Shown here in pieces: positions 25,281 to 32,912 of a stretch of DNA of 57,492 bases. Made by a program: the position numbers and the translations under genes. The DNA is taken from positions 1 to 57,492 of the forward strand of contig CAJUSY010000003.1 in assembly GCA_910589545.1 (NCBI GenBank), read 5' to 3'. The stretch comes from Peptoniphilaceae bacterium. Its GTDB lineage: Bacteria > Bacillota > Clostridia > Tissierellales > Peptoniphilaceae. The notes below the pieces were generated by a model, which saw only the letters and a list, made by a program, of their open reading frames with translations, was not told the origin of the DNA and searched no databases. Positions within the stretch are counted from its first letter, which is position 1. Each line of letters begins with the position of its first letter.

Positions 25281-26573
25281 TTACAATCCTAATTCGTCTT
25301 GTCTTTTACGAAGTTTTGTGATGATATGATTTTCATCCAAATTAACCATATCGTAAGTAATTAATGTATCTTTTGGTATATCAACCTTTGCTGTAGTTTT
25401 TTCTGTGATAATAGGCATTGGCAACAAATTATTTTCCATTTGATGTTTGTGTGATGTGATCTTTCCGAAACAGTCACCTCCACCAATTCCTTCAATCTTT
25501 TGACCTTTTTTGATATCTCGTTTTGCAACTGTAATTGTATCTGAAACTTGACCGTATTTTGGATAAATTGTTGGCTCTTTTTCTACGATTGCATCGTAAA
25601 TTGTAAGTGGAGTTTCCAAACTTGTTAAATGATATGGTCTATACAAAGTATAGTTAGGGCCTTTACCCATTGACAAATATTCCATCAAATCGTGAACTTC
25701 ATTAGTGTCGTGAGTTACAATTGCAAATACACCTGGAGCAACTCCAAATGCAAAATCAACGATGTTGTAATTATTCAAAATACCACCTTGTTCTTTTAAT
25801 TTGAACTGATCGGCGATATCGTGAATGTTTGTAGTTATTCCATGACAACCCAAAACATCCGGAGTAAATCCCAACGCATTTGCAACAGCTGTAAGTTCAA
25901 TCATTGTGTTAGTTCCATCAACAAAAGATGTCAACATTTTTGGAACTAATCCTTTTGATAAAGCTTCTTCTCTAAGAATATCTTCATTTGTGTAATTATC
26001 TAATGGATTATTTTTCCCTTTTCCAACAGCTAATAGTTTAAATCCTAATCCAAGTGCAAAATCAGATAATTGTATTATTGCACCCGGTTCATCACCTGCA
26101 GATCCTGTGTACACAACACCTTTTTTCTTAGCCATTTCATTTAATATTGGTCCAACTACTGCATCACATTCTACATTTAATAAAATTGTATGCTTTTCGT
26201 GTTCAATACTTTCGACTGCAAGTTGTGTGCCAAATGGCGGATTCCCAGTCGCATCAATAACTCCATCAATCATATCCAGTTTGTAACTCAAAGTGTAATC
26301 ATCACTTACTACAAATGAATTGTTCTTAACAGCATTTTCAGCCACCTTCAAATCAGTCGTCTTAACAATATCAATATCTTTAACGCCAGCTTTTCTCAAA
26401 GCAGTAACGCACTTGTCGACATTTCTATCTATAATAACAGAAGGTCTCATACCTTTGATTCTACTCAACTGACTCACAAGACCAGATCCCATTTTACCGC
26501 AACCAACTAAACCTACCCTAACTTTTTGACCGTGGTTATCCAAGTCAACAAGTTTTCTTTGCATTTTATTCAT
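25281..26573 (-). CDS. Homoserine-dehydrogenase-like oxidoreductase with C-terminal SAF domain
   Basis: A 430-residue predicted NAD(P)-dependent oxidoreductase of the COG4091 type. The N-terminal Rossmann loop reads VGLVGCGKMGSG (about 20-31); DATGNPPFG and AGDEPGAIIQL follow. The last 80 residues, VAKRDIKKGQKIEGIGGGDCFGKI and beyond, look like an SAF domain, as in sialate synthase and UxaA-type proteins. Relatives act in various sugar-acid pathways; the substrate here is unknown. The ATG (26573) has GGAG upstream and directly follows the baiN stop, so the two genes are co-transcribed. Confidence 0.72.
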   Translation of the reverse strand: MNKMQRKLVDLDNHGQKVRVGLVGCGKMGSGLVSQLSRIKGMRPSVIIDRNVDKCVTALRKAGVKDIDIVKTTDLKVAENAVKNNSFVVSDDYTLSYKLDMIDGVIDATGNPPFGTQLAVESIEHEKHTILLNVECDAVVGPILNEMAKKKGVVYTGSAGDEPGAIIQLSDFALGLGFKLLAVGKGKNNPLDNYTNEDILREEALSKGLVPKMLTSFVDGTNTMIELTAVANALGFTPDVLGCHGITTNIHDIADQFKLKEQGGILNNYNIVDFAFGVAPGVFAIVTHDTNEVHDLMEYLSMGKGPNYTLYRPYHLTSLETPLTIYDAIVEKEPTIYPKYGQVSDTITVAKRDIKKGQKIEGIGGGDCFGKITSHKHQMENNLLPMPIITEKTTAKVDIPKDTLITYDMVNLDENHIITKLRKRQDELGL

Positions 26574-27797
26574 CTAATTCTCCTTTTTAATTATAGACAT
26601 CGCACAAGAATATGCAGAAGAAAAAGCCCATTGAAGATTATATCCTCCACAATCTCCATCGACATCCATAATTTCGCCAATAATATACAGATTTTTTATT
26701 TTTTTTGATTCCATAGTGGATGGATTAATCTCATCTGTACTCACACCTCCGCAAGTGATTTGCCCAGAATTTTCATCCTTGTATCCACTAACACTAAATT
26801 CCAGATTTTTTAATGTGTGAGCCAGTTTATAAATTTCTTCTTTGCTTAACTCACTCACATTAATATCTTCATTAATACCAGCTTGATTCAAAACTTCTTC
26901 GATTAAATTATCATTAATCAAGCCAACTAACAACTCATTTATTTTCTTATAATAATTTAAAGATATTATGTAGATTAAATGTTCATACAATTTATTTTCA
27001 TCCAAATCCACAGTATCAATCCTTATTTTGACATCCAGTCCCTTGTTTTTAGCTCTGATAGCTTCTCCAGATAATTGTAGAATAGTCGGCCCACTAATAC
27101 CATAATCCGTGAACAAAACATCGCGATAAAATTCAAAAACTTCTTTGCCATCCACAACTAATTTTGCATTAGCCTTGAATTTAGTCCCGCTCATCTTCTT
27201 GAAACTATCCCCATTAAGTCTTAATTGAACAATACCAGGGTGAGTTTTCACGATATTATGTCCCAATTTTTTCATCAAAATGTATCCATTACCATCAGAA
27301 CCGCTTTTACTGTATGCTTTAGAGCCACAAGCCACAATCAAATAATCAAACTTATAAGTTTGATTATTTGTGGAAACTTGAAAACAATCCCCAGTTTTTC
27401 TAACATTATCCACGAAACTGTCGTATATAAACTCAACTTCTAAATGCTCACTGAGACACATCATTTGTTTTACAATTGATGAAGCTTGTAAGCTTTTCGG
27501 AAATATTTTGCCATTTTCAAGTTCAACTTCTGGAATTCCCATATCATTAAAAAATTCTATAACATCGTAATTATCAAATTTTTTAATAGCACTTATTGTA
27601 AACTTCGGGTTTTCTCCGTGATAATTTTTATAAGATACATTTCTATTAGTAAAATTACACCTACCATTACCTGTTGCATAAATCTTCTTTAATGCGATGG
27701 AGTTTCTCTCGAAAACAGTCGTGTCTATGTAATTTTGTTTTAAAATTAAAGCCGCAAAAACTCCACTAGCTCCTGCACCTATAATTCCTACCTTCAT
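26574..27797 (-). CDS. BaiN/HI0933-type FAD-dependent oxidoreductase
   Basis: A flavoprotein of the HI0933/BaiN family (407 aa). The N-terminal dinucleotide fold VGIIGAGASGVFAA, the ATGNGRCNFTN block near residue 40 and the C-terminal GEIMDVDGDCGGYNLQWAFSSG-like end (here ...WAFSSAYSCAMS) are diagnostic. BaiN has been described in bile-acid dehydroxylation, but most members have no proven substrate. I start at ATG 27797 behind GAGGGG; the frame continues 30 codons upstream with no support. It forms an operon with the COG4091-type gene. Confidence 0.85.
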   Translation of the reverse strand: MKVGIIGAGASGVFAALILKQNYIDTTVFERNSIALKKIYATGNGRCNFTNRNVSYKNYHGENPKFTISAIKKFDNYDVIEFFNDMGIPEVELENGKIFPKSLQASSIVKQMMCLSEHLEVEFIYDSFVDNVRKTGDCFQVSTNNQTYKFDYLIVACGSKAYSKSGSDGNGYILMKKLGHNIVKTHPGIVQLRLNGDSFKKMSGTKFKANAKLVVDGKEVFEFYRDVLFTDYGISGPTILQLSGEAIRAKNKGLDVKIRIDTVDLDENKLYEHLIYIISLNYYKKINELLVGLINDNLIEEVLNQAGINEDINVSELSKEEIYKLAHTLKNLEFSVSGYKDENSGQITCGGVSTDEINPSTMESKKIKNLYIIGEIMDVDGDCGGYNLQWAFSSAYSCAMSIIKKEN

Positions 27798-28041
27798 TTT
27801 CCCCTCAATTCCTAAATCGTAATCAATTTGTAACTTATTATATACAAATATATGATAATATGTAGTTAACAATAAATGGTTGTTCATCCTCCTAATATGA
27901 ACTTGCCAATGTTATTTAATAATAGCAAATCTATCCCAAAGATTTGCTATTTTTTATTACGTTAAATATTTTATCATAAATTAAAGAAATTTTTAAAATG
28001 ATGACGAATTGTAATAATTTCTAATATTCTCAAATAAAAAA
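27798..28041. other. Intergenic region with an unassigned hairpin and dyad
   Basis: Between the flavoprotein start and the terminator at 28042-28061 there is no gene. The region holds an 11-bp hairpin at 27921-27951, an AGGAGG (minus strand, near 27888-27893) with no properly spaced start, and a dyad TATTAT...ATAATA around 27842-27864 that overlaps a likely -10 of the flavoprotein gene. Confidence 0.5.
27921..27955 (+). terminator. Orphan hairpin with T run on the plus strand
   Basis: AATAGCAAATC pairs with GATTTGCTATT around a 9-nt loop, and a run of T follows only on the plus strand. No plus-strand gene precedes it, so it may be the end of an antisense or small RNA or a leader structure of the minus-strand flavoprotein mRNA. 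Confidence 0.45.
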
Positions 28042-28061
28042 GCTCTCACTTTTGTGAGAGC
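28034..28061 (-). terminator. Terminator of the third glutaredoxin-like gene
   Basis: A perfect 8-bp stem (GCTCTCAC/GTGAGAGC) with a 4-nt loop is followed by six T on the minus strand. Confidence 0.9.
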
Positions 28062-28083
28062 AAAATTCATATTGTCTAAAATA

Positions 28084-28320
28084 TTATTGGAATTTTTCGT
28101 CCAAGAATTTTATAATATCCATTGATTCATACATTGGTTTTCCATCAATGAAAAGACAAGGTACTTGGTCTTGTCCACCTTTTTCTATAAGATATTTTTC
28201 GTTAGCTTCATCAGCTTTGATGTCAACTAATTCAACATCCTTAATTCCTTTTTTTTCTATAAATCTTAAAACTTTCTTGCAAAATGGGCAAGTTTCTTTG
28301 TAATACAATTTTAAATCCAT
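28084..28320 (-). CDS. Glutaredoxin-like protein with CPFC motif
   Basis: A 78-residue thioredoxin-fold protein resembling the N-terminal domain of glutathione S-transferases and glutaredoxins. The CPFC motif is at C11-C14, DQVPCLFIDG carries the cis-proline, and YESMDIIKFLDEKF is typical of the C-terminal helix. AAGGAG sets ATG 28320; a longer frame of 22 extra codons is unsupported. It is monocistronic and divergent from the NIF3-like/molybdopterin operon. Confidence 0.82.
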   Translation of the reverse strand: MDLKLYYKETCPFCKKVLRFIEKKGIKDVELVDIKADEANEKYLIEKGGQDQVPCLFIDGKPMYESMDIIKFLDEKFQ

Positions 28321-28403
28321 AATAATCTCCTTTTCGTTAAATTCTTTGATAGAATATATATACCCGAATGAAAAATATATAAACATGAATTAAAGGAGTT
28401 TTT

Positions 28404-28724
28404 ATGATAACATATAAAATAGATGTGTACATTCCAGAAAATTATGTCAATTTGTTAATAAAAAAACTAGGCGATGAGAAAATTATAACCATAGGAAATT
28501 ACGATTATTGCTATACAACATCCAAAGTAAAAGGTCATTTCCTGCCGAATGGTTTTGCAAATAATTTTTGTGGTGAAAAAAATATCATCAATGAAGTTAA
28601 CGAAATCAAAGTAGAGTTTCGAACGACAGAATATAATATCAAAAAATGTATACAAATTATCGAAGATATTCATCCCTACGAAGAATGTGTGTATGATATT
28701 TTTGAAATAAAAAATTTTAAATAA
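28404..28724 (+). CDS. Stand-alone NIF3/YqfO-like insert-domain protein
   Basis: A 106-residue protein that resembles the domain inserted in YqfO-type NIF3 proteins, related in fold to PII/CutA. The pattern GNYDYCYTTSKVKGHFLPNGFANNFCGEK followed by EVRTTEYN-like residues and the closing HPYEECVYDIFEI match that domain; the NIF3 metal-binding halves are absent. Its function is unknown. AAAGGAG precedes the ATG. It is 14 bp upstream of the molybdopterin oxidoreductase and probably co-transcribed. Confidence 0.75.
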   Translation: MITYKIDVYIPENYVNLLIKKLGDEKIITIGNYDYCYTTSKVKGHFLPNGFANNFCGEKNIINEVNEIKVEFRTTEYNIKKCIQIIEDIHPYEECVYDIFEIKNFK

Positions 28725-28738
28725 TAATAGGAGATAAC

Positions 28739-30826
28739 ATGGAAAAAATTAAAACTATCTGTGGGATTTGTCCTGGCCAATGCCATGTCGAATGTGAGAT
28801 GGACGGTAGAAAGATAAAATCTATCAAAAAATCAGATGAAAAACCTTCTGCACTTTGCTTAAGAGGGTTGTATTCAGACGAAATCTTAAACTCTGAGGAC
28901 AGACTAACAGACCCTTTGATTAGAACTGGTGAAAAAGGAACGCTAGAATTCAAAAAAGCTTCTTGGGATGAAGCAATGGAACTAATCAAGGAAAAGTGTT
29001 CTAAGATAATTGAACAATACGGCGCAAAATCAATTGCAAGCCATTTTGGTAGAGGTGCATTTGACACAACTACGAACGATTTTATTTCAATTCAAATGCC
29101 TGACAGTGATAATGGTGGATTCTTATCACCTATTGGAAGTCCTAACAACGGATCTGTTGGTTCATTGTGTTTTGTATCGTTCGGTGTATTCGCTCCTCAA
29201 ACAGTTTTTGGATTAAGTGCACCAAATCTAGTTTATGATTTACAAAACACAGAAATGCTTTGTGTGTGGGGTGCTAATCCCAAGACAGATTCTCCTCCAT
29301 TTTTCTACAATAATATGGTCAAAAGAAAAAATGAAGGAATGAAGATCATAGCAGTTGACCATTATAATTCATATATTATAGAATACGCTGACTACAAATA
29401 CATCGTCAATAGCGGAACTGATATGGTACTAATTCTTGGAATACTTAATTACTTAAAAGATAAACTTGACAAAGATTTCATCGACAAGTACACTTACGGC
29501 TATGATGAATTCAAAGAATATTTTACACAATTTGATTTGAAAAAAACATCAGAAATCACTGGATTAGAAGTTTATAAGATAAAAGAATTAGCGAACTTAC
29601 TTTTTGACAACACTGTCGCACTTAAATCCTACACAGGACTTGAATATTCACATTGTGGGGTTCAAACGATACGTTCATTGTATATTTTGTGGAGTTTATT
29701 GGGAAACTTAGATGTAAAAGGCGGACTTTTAATAAATAATAATAAACCAATAAAAAGAGTGCAAAATCCACCGAACAATGCAAAAAACATCGAAAAAATC
29801 GGTTCAAAAGAATTTCCTCTTTTCGATAAATTAATTTGTCAGCCACAATTTACGAAACTTCCACAAGCAATACTAGAATCTGATCCTTACCCAATTAAAG
29901 GATTAATCAATTTGGGTTCTTGTATGTCTGTAAATTATCCTAACAGTGAATTGTACAGAAAAGCATTACAAAGTTTGGACTTTTTCGTAACTTGCGACAG
30001 ATTTATGACAGAAGATGCATACTTTGCAGATGTAATTCTCCCAGCAACAACATATTACGAAGAAGACAGCTACGCAATATATCCAACACACATTGAAATA
30101 AAAGAAAAATTGGTCGAACCATTGGGTAATTCCCTTCCAAATATTTTTATATTGAAAAAAATAGCAGATGCACTAGGATTTGGAGATTATTATCCAGAAG
30201 ACTTCGATAAATTATTAGATAAAGCTTTTTATCACACACCGGAAATTTTAAATGAATTAAAAGAAAATGGCGTATACTATTTCGATAAAAAACCTGAAGT
30301 GTCTTACGAAAAATACGATTCATTTAATACAGAAACTGGCAAAATAGAAATTCATTCAAAACTTTTAGAAAAGTATGGTTTCTCACCTATCCCAGTTTAT
30401 GACGATGGATTTGAAAATGAGCACGAAAAATCAGAAAAAATATCCAAATATCCATTTACTATGAACACAGGCGCAAGAATTCATACTACATTTAGAACAC
30501 AACACTTAAACATCGATGGATTATTGAAACACCAAGAATATCCACAAGTTATAATGAATGAAGATGATGCGAAAGAATTGGGAATTGAAAATATGGATTT
30601 AGTTGAAGTCTACAATGATAGAGCAAGTGTAATCCTCCAAGCAGTTACTAATAATATGTCAAATCGTCACGATTTAGAAATAAATGTCGGCGGTGGATCA
30701 TTCAGTCAAGATGACAAATGGAAAGATGCTAATATTAATATGTTAATCGACAACGAAATCTTTGATCCAATTTCAGGATTCCCAGTCTTCAAAAGACAAT
30801 ACTGTAATATTAGAAAAGTTAAATAA
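28739..30826 (+). CDS. Molybdopterin-dependent oxidoreductase, DMSO reductase family
   Basis: A 695-residue catalytic subunit of the DMSO reductase family. The N-terminal 4Fe-4S motif is C8, C11, C15 and C40. The cofactor-binding domains follow (VWGANPKTDSPP near 176, GSCMSVNYPNSELY near 395, an acidic ADVILPATTYYEED near 440) and a C-terminal barrel with NTGARIHTTFRTQH near 580. C144 in SLCFVS lies where the Mo ligand usually is, but this is a guess. There is no Tat signal, electron-transfer or membrane partner, so it is probably cytoplasmic. The substrate is unknown. It ends in a bidirectional terminator. Confidence 0.85.
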   Translation: MEKIKTICGICPGQCHVECEMDGRKIKSIKKSDEKPSALCLRGLYSDEILNSEDRLTDPLIRTGEKGTLEFKKASWDEAMELIKEKCSKIIEQYGAKSIASHFGRGAFDTTTNDFISIQMPDSDNGGFLSPIGSPNNGSVGSLCFVSFGVFAPQTVFGLSAPNLVYDLQNTEMLCVWGANPKTDSPPFFYNNMVKRKNEGMKIIAVDHYNSYIIEYADYKYIVNSGTDMVLILGILNYLKDKLDKDFIDKYTYGYDEFKEYFTQFDLKKTSEITGLEVYKIKELANLLFDNTVALKSYTGLEYSHCGVQTIRSLYILWSLLGNLDVKGGLLINNNKPIKRVQNPPNNAKNIEKIGSKEFPLFDKLICQPQFTKLPQAILESDPYPIKGLINLGSCMSVNYPNSELYRKALQSLDFFVTCDRFMTEDAYFADVILPATTYYEEDSYAIYPTHIEIKEKLVEPLGNSLPNIFILKKIADALGFGDYYPEDFDKLLDKAFYHTPEILNELKENGVYYFDKKPEVSYEKYDSFNTETGKIEIHSKLLEKYGFSPIPVYDDGFENEHEKSEKISKYPFTMNTGARIHTTFRTQHLNIDGLLKHQEYPQVIMNEDDAKELGIENMDLVEVYNDRASVILQAVTNNMSNRHDLEINVGGGSFSQDDKWKDANINMLIDNEIFDPISGFPVFKRQYCNIRKVK

Positions 30827-30834
30827 TTGAAAAA

Positions 30835-30872
30835 ACCTTCTGTGTAATGATTGAACACAGAAGGTGTTTTTT
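30835..30872 (+). terminator. Bidirectional terminator between the molybdoenzyme and azlD
   Basis: A perfect 11-bp stem (30835-30845 with 30855-30865) has T runs on both strands, serving the plus-strand molybdoenzyme and the minus-strand azlCD pair. Confidence 0.9.
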
Positions 30873-31174
30873 TAGAATAATTTCAAACAAACAAATGCTG
30901 TTAGAACTGCTAATATAATTGTCAGCCCTACATTTTCTTTCAAATAAGCGATAACTATAGCTACAATTGAAGCTACAATTGTAGGGATCAGCATTTCACT
31001 AGAAGCTGTTAGAATTCCCCTTATAACCATAATACTTAATGATGTATATGGTATTATGTTTAAAAATTCAGCGGTTTGTCTGGAAAGTTGTTTTCCTTTT
31101 AAATATTTAAGAGGTATTATCTTAGGAACCGCTGTAACTAAGCTACATAATAAAATTAAAACTATATTATACAT
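30872..31174 (-). CDS. azlD: AzlD family branched-chain amino acid export subunit
   Basis: A small membrane protein (100 aa, about three to four helices) of the AzlD/YgaH family. The N-terminal helix is followed by AVPKIIPLKYLKGKQLSRQTAEFLNIIPYTSLSIMVIRG, a characteristic family stretch. It pairs with AzlC to export branched-chain amino acids or analogues. It overlaps the azlC end by 8 bp and has GAGG before its ATG. Confidence 0.88.
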   Translation of the reverse strand: MYNIVLILLCSLVTAVPKIIPLKYLKGKQLSRQTAEFLNIIPYTSLSIMVIRGILTASSEMLIPTIVASIVAIVIAYLKENVGLTIILAVLTAFVCLKLF

Positions 31175-31859
31175 TTTGACCTCTTTTCATAATTACTTTC
31201 AATCCTATGAATGATGATAATAAAATCGCTATAATAATATCCCATCCAGATGGTATAAATTTCAAATAAAAAATAATTGCATAAGTTATTACACCAATCA
31301 AACTAACCACCAAACCATTTGAGCTTTTCTTAATCGACGGTACAACAAGTGCTATAAACATAGCAGTAAGTCCAACTTCAAGTGATGTTTGGACTGATTT
31401 TGGCATTAATTGTCCTATTAAATATCCAACCGGCGTAAATATTCCCCAAGCCAAATAAGGTCCTAATTCTACAGTCAACGCAAATTCTGTGTTTAGCTTT
31501 TCTTTATTAAAACTCAATACCGAAAATGCTTCATCTGTTAACATAAATCCAATTACAGGAAGTGCTTTCGGATTTATTTTTTCAGTATGTATTCCAAGCG
31601 ATGTCGACATTATGAATAATCTTAAGTTTAATAAAAATACCGATAACACAATCGAAAACATACCCACTCCAGCACCTAATAATTCAACCGCCATGAATTG
31701 TGCTGCTCCAGAAAAGAAAACAAAAGAAAACAAAGTCGAATCCAACATGCTAATGTTTTGACCTTTGCATAACAATCCAAAAGCCATTGCTATAGGAATA
31801 TATCCCAACATAATCGGAGACGAAAATTTGATTGCTTCTTTAATTCTATTTGAATCCAT
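31167..31859 (-). CDS. azlC: AzlC family branched-chain amino acid exporter
   Basis: The larger AzlC/YgaZ subunit (230 aa, about seven helices). The N-terminal PIMLGYIPIAMAFGLLCKGQ, the FVFFSGAAQFMAVELLGAG block and LMLTDEAFSVLS-like residues (here FMLTDEAFSVLSFN) identify it. I start at ATG 31859, since the GGAGG ribosome site overlaps the ATG five codons earlier. It is co-transcribed with azlD. In a peptide-fermenting organism it may relieve excess intracellular branched-chain amino acids (inference). Confidence 0.88.
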   Translation of the reverse strand: MDSNRIKEAIKFSSPIMLGYIPIAMAFGLLCKGQNISMLDSTLFSFVFFSGAAQFMAVELLGAGVGMFSIVLSVFLLNLRLFIMSTSLGIHTEKINPKALPVIGFMLTDEAFSVLSFNKEKLNTEFALTVELGPYLAWGIFTPVGYLIGQLMPKSVQTSLEVGLTAMFIALVVPSIKKSSNGLVVSLIGVITYAIIFYLKFIPSGWDIIIAILLSSFIGLKVIMKRGQNV

Positions 31860-31906
31860 TAAATTTTCCTCCATTCCATTTTTATTACAAACATTTAAAC
31901 GTAAGA

Positions 31907-31939
31907 AATCATAATCTACAAGATTTGCAGATTATGATT
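31907..31939 (-). terminator. Possible terminator at the recR stop codon
   Basis: An 11-bp inverted repeat (AATCATAATCT/AGATTATGATT) overlaps the end of recR. The T tract beyond it on the minus strand is weak (TTTCTT), so it may stabilise the mRNA rather than terminate. Confidence 0.45.
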
Positions 31940-32546
31940 ATTTTATTTCTCTTCTATCCAAAATAGCCTTGTACAAGCTCATTTCGTCATAATATTCCAA
32001 ATTAGCTCCCAATGGTACTCCCATCGCAATTCTGGAAACTTTTACATTATATTCTTCATTTTTAAGAACTTCTATTATGAAGTTAGTTGTCAAATCTCCG
32101 TTGGTTGTTGGCGATAATGCTAGAATAACTTCCTTTACATAATCTTTTTTACATCTCAAAAACAAATTTTCCAAATTCAAATCCTGCGGAGCAATATTAT
32201 CTCTTGGAGATAATAATCCTCCTAATACGTGATATTTCCCATTGTATTCGCCAGTTTTTTCAATTGATATTACATTCATTGAATCTTCAACTACAGTTAT
32301 GACACTGTTATCCCTTTTTTGATCGGAACAAATATCACACAATTTTTTATCAGTAAGATTTCCACAATTAGCACATGGTCTAATATTAGTCTTCACATTT
32401 ACAATACTTTCTACAAGCTCATCGACTTTCTGAGGATCCATATCTATAATTCTATAAGCTAATCTTTTCGCACTTTTTCTGCCAATAGTTGGCAAATTGG
32501 ACAAGTTTTTAATCAATTCGTCCATTGCTTTAGGGTATAGTGACAA
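31938..32546 (-). CDS. recR: Recombination mediator RecR
   Basis: Works with RecF/RecO to load RecA on gaps. The helix-hairpin-helix NLPTIGRKSAKRLAY (residues 17-31), a C4 zinc motif CANCGNLTDKKLCDIC and a Toprim domain (TVVEDSMNVISIEKTG...LGGLLSP) are present. It has 202 aa. It starts with TTG at 32546, because GGGGGG lies six bases upstream and the residues before the first ATG (SLYPKA) belong to the conserved family start. Last gene of dnaX-ybaB-recR. Confidence 0.94.
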   Translation of the reverse strand: MSLYPKAMDELIKNLSNLPTIGRKSAKRLAYRIIDMDPQKVDELVESIVNVKTNIRPCANCGNLTDKKLCDICSDQKRDNSVITVVEDSMNVISIEKTGEYNGKYHVLGGLLSPRDNIAPQDLNLENLFLRCKKDYVKEVILALSPTTNGDLTTNFIIEVLKNEEYNVKVSRIAMGVPLGANLEYYDEMSLYKAILDRREIK

Positions 32547-32562
32547 AATTATCCCCCCTTAT

Positions 32563-32904
32563 TTAGAATCCTGGAATATTAATTCCTCCAGTGATTTTAC
32601 CAAGTTCAGACTCACTCATGTCCAATACTTTTTTGATAGCGTCATTAACAGCTACCATAACCATATCTTGAAGCATTTCAACATCGCCATCTTTTACCAA
32701 ATCTTCATCTATTTTAATAGAAACTATTTCTTTTTTTCCGTTTGCTACAACTTCAATAGCTCCGCCGCCACTAGTTGTAGTAACTTCAGTTTCTTCTAAT
32801 CTTTTTTGAGTTTCTTCCATTTGTCTTTGCATTTTTTGCATTTGTTTCATCATGTTACCCATATTTCCCATACCAGGCATTCCGCCTCTAAATTTATTTC
32901 CCAT
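32563..32904 (-). CDS. ybaB: YbaB/EbfC family nucleoid-associated protein
   Basis: A small DNA-binding dimer (113 aa). A methionine/glycine-rich N-terminus (MPGMGNMGNMMKQMQKMQRQMEE) and the core ATANG-like stretch GGGAIEVVANGKKEIVSIKID are typical. It is placed between dnaX and recR, the universal arrangement. AGGAGG precedes the ATG. Confidence 0.94.
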   Translation of the reverse strand: MGNKFRGGMPGMGNMGNMMKQMQKMQRQMEETQKRLEETEVTTTSGGGAIEVVANGKKEIVSIKIDEDLVKDGDVEMLQDMVMVAVNDAIKKVLDMSESELGKITGGINIPGF

Positions 32905-32912
32905 AATTCCTC

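Noticed and set aside
26574..27887. The long N-terminal form of the flavoprotein beginning at 27887
   Set aside because: AGGAGG directly abuts that ATG, leaving no spacing. The 30 extra residues do not fit a dinucleotide-fold N-terminus, and ATG 27797 has a proper site.
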